A stretch of 13,782 nucleotides of DNA from CAYQAJ01 sp964415245 (GTDB lineage Bacteria > Planctomycetota > Planctomycetia > Pirellulales > Pirellulaceae). Below, one piece after another: positions 11,892 through 13,782 of the stretch. Position 1 is the first letter of the stretch. Each line of letters starts with the position of its first letter. The stretch is from NCBI GenBank assembly GCA_964415245.1, contig CAYQAJ010000133.1:1-13782 (forward strand). Direction: 5' to 3'. A model generated the notes under the pieces. The model saw only the letters and a list, made by a program, of their open reading frames with translations. It made no database searches and was not told where the DNA came from. A program made the translations under genes and the position numbers.

Positions 11892-13782
11892 CTACAACCC
11901 AAACCCCTGCGCCACCTCTTGTGGTGCTGCCGAGTACTTCAGCGGCTCCATTGTGAAACTCGCCCGGCCTTGGCTCAGGCTGCGGATGGCGCTGGAATAC
12001 CCGAACAGCTCACGCAGCGGGGCGTGGGCCTCGATCACGCTCATCACTTCGCGGTTCTCGGTGCGGACGATGATCGCCCGCCGTTGCTGCAAGTCGCCCA
12101 CAATATCGCCCAGGAACTCGTCGGGCGTGGCGATTTCCAACCGCATGACCGGCTCCAGCACGATCGGGCCCCCTTCCTTCAGCCCGCGGGTGAAGGCATC
12201 GTCGGCGGCAATGCGGAATGCCATTTCGCTGGAATGCTGCTCGTGCGTCTGCCCCCCCAACAGCGTGACGCGAAGCCGGCTGAGCGGGAAGCCGCCGATC
12301 ATGCCGCCCCCCTCCGCCCGGGCTCGCAACGTCTCCAGGGCAGCCGTCAGATACAACTCGTCCAACGACCCGGGCGGGCAGCGGTTGATGACCACCACTC
12401 CCCCGCCGGTTTCTTCCCACGGTTCGACGGCAATCGTCACTTTGGCGAATAGCGCCTGCCCCGCGTGCTGGCGGTGGCACTCGCCGGTAACCTCGGCCGC
12501 TTCGGCAATCGTCTCGCGGTAACTCACGCGAGGCTTGTGTACCTTCACATTTAGGCTGAAATCGCGGAGCAGGCGGTGCTTGATCACTTCCAGGTGCAAT
12601 TCGCCCATGCCGCTGATAAGCGTCTGGCCCGTGTCGACGTTCTCGATCGCCTGGAAGGTGGGGTCCTGCCGCTTGAGCATCTCGAGCACGTCGGCCAGCT
12701 TCTTTCGCTCCGAACTGGTCTCGGGCTCGATGGCCATGGCGATGACCGTCTCGGGAAAGCGGATCGACTCGAGCAGAATCGGATTCTTCGGGTCGCACAG
12801 CGTGTCGCCGGTGATTGACTCGCGCGGCCCAATCACCCCCACAATGTCGCCTGCCTCTGCCTTGGGCACCTGCTGCTCTTTCTTGGCGGCGTGGATGTGC
12901 CAGAGTTGGGCGATGTTTTCCTTCTTGTCGAGACGGGGATTGTAGGCGCGGCTGTTGGCCTTCAACTCGCCCGAGTAGATGCGGACCCAGTACAAGTCGC
13001 CCGTTTTGGCCGGGAGCACCTTGAACACCAGCCCGCTGAACGGCTGCGCAGGATCGGCGGACCGCTTGATGGTCATGTCGGTCTGCGTGGGATCGATGCC
13101 CGCGACGGGCGGCAAGTCGGCGGGGCTGGGCAAGTACCAGCCGGCCGCATCGAGCACACTTTGCACGCCGATTCCATGCAGCGCCGAACCACACAGCACT
13201 GGATGCACTTGCCGGTGGAGCGTCGCGCGGCGGAGTTCGCGACGGATCAAGTCGGGGCCGATGGGCTCTTCCTGCAGCGCCAACTCCATCAGCTCGTCGC
13301 TGCAGTTGTAGAGTCGCTCCAGCATCGACTCCCGCCATAGTGTGGCATAGTCGACCAGGTTCTCCGGAATGTCGGTCTCGATGACCTCCTTGCCTTCGCT
13401 TTCGCGGCTGAAGGTGCGCATTTTCCACGCAATCAGGTCGATCACGCCACGGAAAGGGTCGGCCACGTGCTGCGGCCCCTGCCCGACGGGAACCTGCACG
13501 GCAATGGGGGTGCCGGAAAGCCGCCGCTCGATTTCGCGGTACACGGCTTCAAAGTCGGCCCCCTCGCGATCCATCTTGTTGATGAAGACGATCCGCGGCA
13601 CGTGGTATTTGTCGGCCTGCCGCCAGACGGTCTCGCTTTGGGCTTCGACGCCCTCGCGGGCGCTGAACACCACCACCACGCCATCGAGCACGCGCAGGCA
13701 GCGCTCGACTTCGGCCGTAAAGTCGACGTGCCCGGGCGTATCGAGAAGATTGACGATTACGTCCTTCCAGGGAAAGGTGACG
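11892..13782 (-). CDS. fusA: Elongation factor G family GTPase with non-canonical domain IV (5' end cut by window edge)
   Basis: EF-G proteins use GTP to move tRNAs and mRNA through the ribosome or, with RRF, to split ribosomes for recycling. The frame is open to the right edge: 629 residues are visible, and about 70-75 N-terminal ones (P-loop, switch I) are missing. The G3 motif DTPGH is at visible residues 14-18, NKMD (G4) at 68-71, and GSAL (G5) follows in VLCGSALHGIGVQ. Domain II, domain III (ISGMGELHLEVIKHRLLRDF) and domain V (LEPVMRLEIATPDEFLGDIV, GDLQQRR, FGYSSAIRSLSQGRASFTM) are clear. In domain IV the translocase loop QSGGRGQYG is replaced by QHAGQALFA, and the GGVIPGEYIPAVDKG region is also lost; the tip histidine is kept (GGQTHEQHS). 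It resembles remembered EF-G2 types (mitochondrial EFG2, spirochaete EF-G2). Position before rpsJ fits fusA of the str operon; no tuf gene follows. The symbol is given by position and family, not by proven function. Confidence 0.88.
   Translation of the reverse strand, partial: VTFPWKDVIVNLLDTPGHVDFTAEVERCLRVLDGVVVVFSAREGVEAQSETVWRQADKYHVPRIVFINKMDREGADFEAVYREIERRLSGTPIAVQVPVGQGPQHVADPFRGVIDLIAWKMRTFSRESEGKEVIETDIPENLVDYATLWRESMLERLYNCSDELMELALQEEPIGPDLIRRELRRATLHRQVHPVLCGSALHGIGVQSVLDAAGWYLPSPADLPPVAGIDPTQTDMTIKRSADPAQPFSGLVFKVLPAKTGDLYWVRIYSGELKANSRAYNPRLDKKENIAQLWHIHAAKKEQQVPKAEAGDIVGVIGPRESITGDTLCDPKNPILLESIRFPETVIAMAIEPETSSERKKLADVLEMLKRQDPTFQAIENVDTGQTLISGMGELHLEVIKHRLLRDFSLNVKVHKPRVSYRETIAEAAEVTGECHRQHAGQALFAKVTIAVEPWEETGGGVVVINRCPPGSLDELYLTAALETLRARAEGGGMIGGFPLSRLRVTLLGGQTHEQHSSEMAFRIAADDAFTRGLKEGGPIVLEPVMRLEIATPDEFLGDIVGDLQQRRAIIVRTENREVMSVIEAHAPLRELFGYSSAIRSLSQGRASFTMEPLKYSAAPQEVAQGFGL

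Overview
The window is the 3' part of a str-type locus followed by an almost complete S10-spc ribosomal protein cluster. All genes lie on the minus strand, so transcription runs from high to low coordinates: fusA-like EF-G (5' end off the window), rpsJ, rplC, rplD, rplW, rplB, rpsS, rplV, rpsC, rplP, rpmC, rpsQ, rplN, rplX, rplE, rpsN (zinc type), rpsH, rplF, rplR, rpsE, rplO, secY (3' end off the window). The 20 ribosomal protein genes look intact. All products are recognised from family motifs read in the translations, not from a database search.

The genome is GC-rich. The zinc-type S14, the L24 zinc ribbon, the absence of rpmD (L30) between rpsE and rplO, the SecY sequence and the repeat-filled spacers suggest a planctomycete, perhaps of the Pirellulales. 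This is an inference from remembered relatives. No tRNA, rRNA, CRISPR array, transposase or plus-strand gene was found.

Layout. At 11892-13782 is most of an EF-G whose domain IV departs from the translocase consensus. At 11647-11891 is a spacer with a 12-bp perfect hairpin behind the EF-G gene, a good sigma70-type promoter and a structured leader for rpsJ. From 11646 down to 5266 run the S10 genes and the start of the spc set. From 5266 to 1221 is the rest of the spc set, and from 1072 to the left edge is secY. Several junctions are coupled: GTGA between rpsQ and rplN, TGATG between rplN and rplX, ATGA between rpsE and rplO, and a 62-bp overlap of rpsC and rplP. Other spacers are unusually long for such an operon (up to 277 bp).

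The genes build both ribosomal subunits (S10, S19, S3, S17, S14, S8, S5; L3, L4, L23, L2, L22, L16, L29, L14, L24, L5, L6, L18, L15), the SecYEG channel pore, and a GTPase for translocation or recycling. The coding content is ordinary. The unusual material is in the spacers and edges: (1) a dispersed family of arrays with 7-bp periodicity in five spacers, in both orientations, two of which fold back on themselves; (2) a 72-bp nested palindrome occupying the leader of rplB; (3) four 27-bp tandem repeats that form the C-terminal tail of L15; (4) the non-canonical EF-G. I did not find an obviously new multi-gene system.
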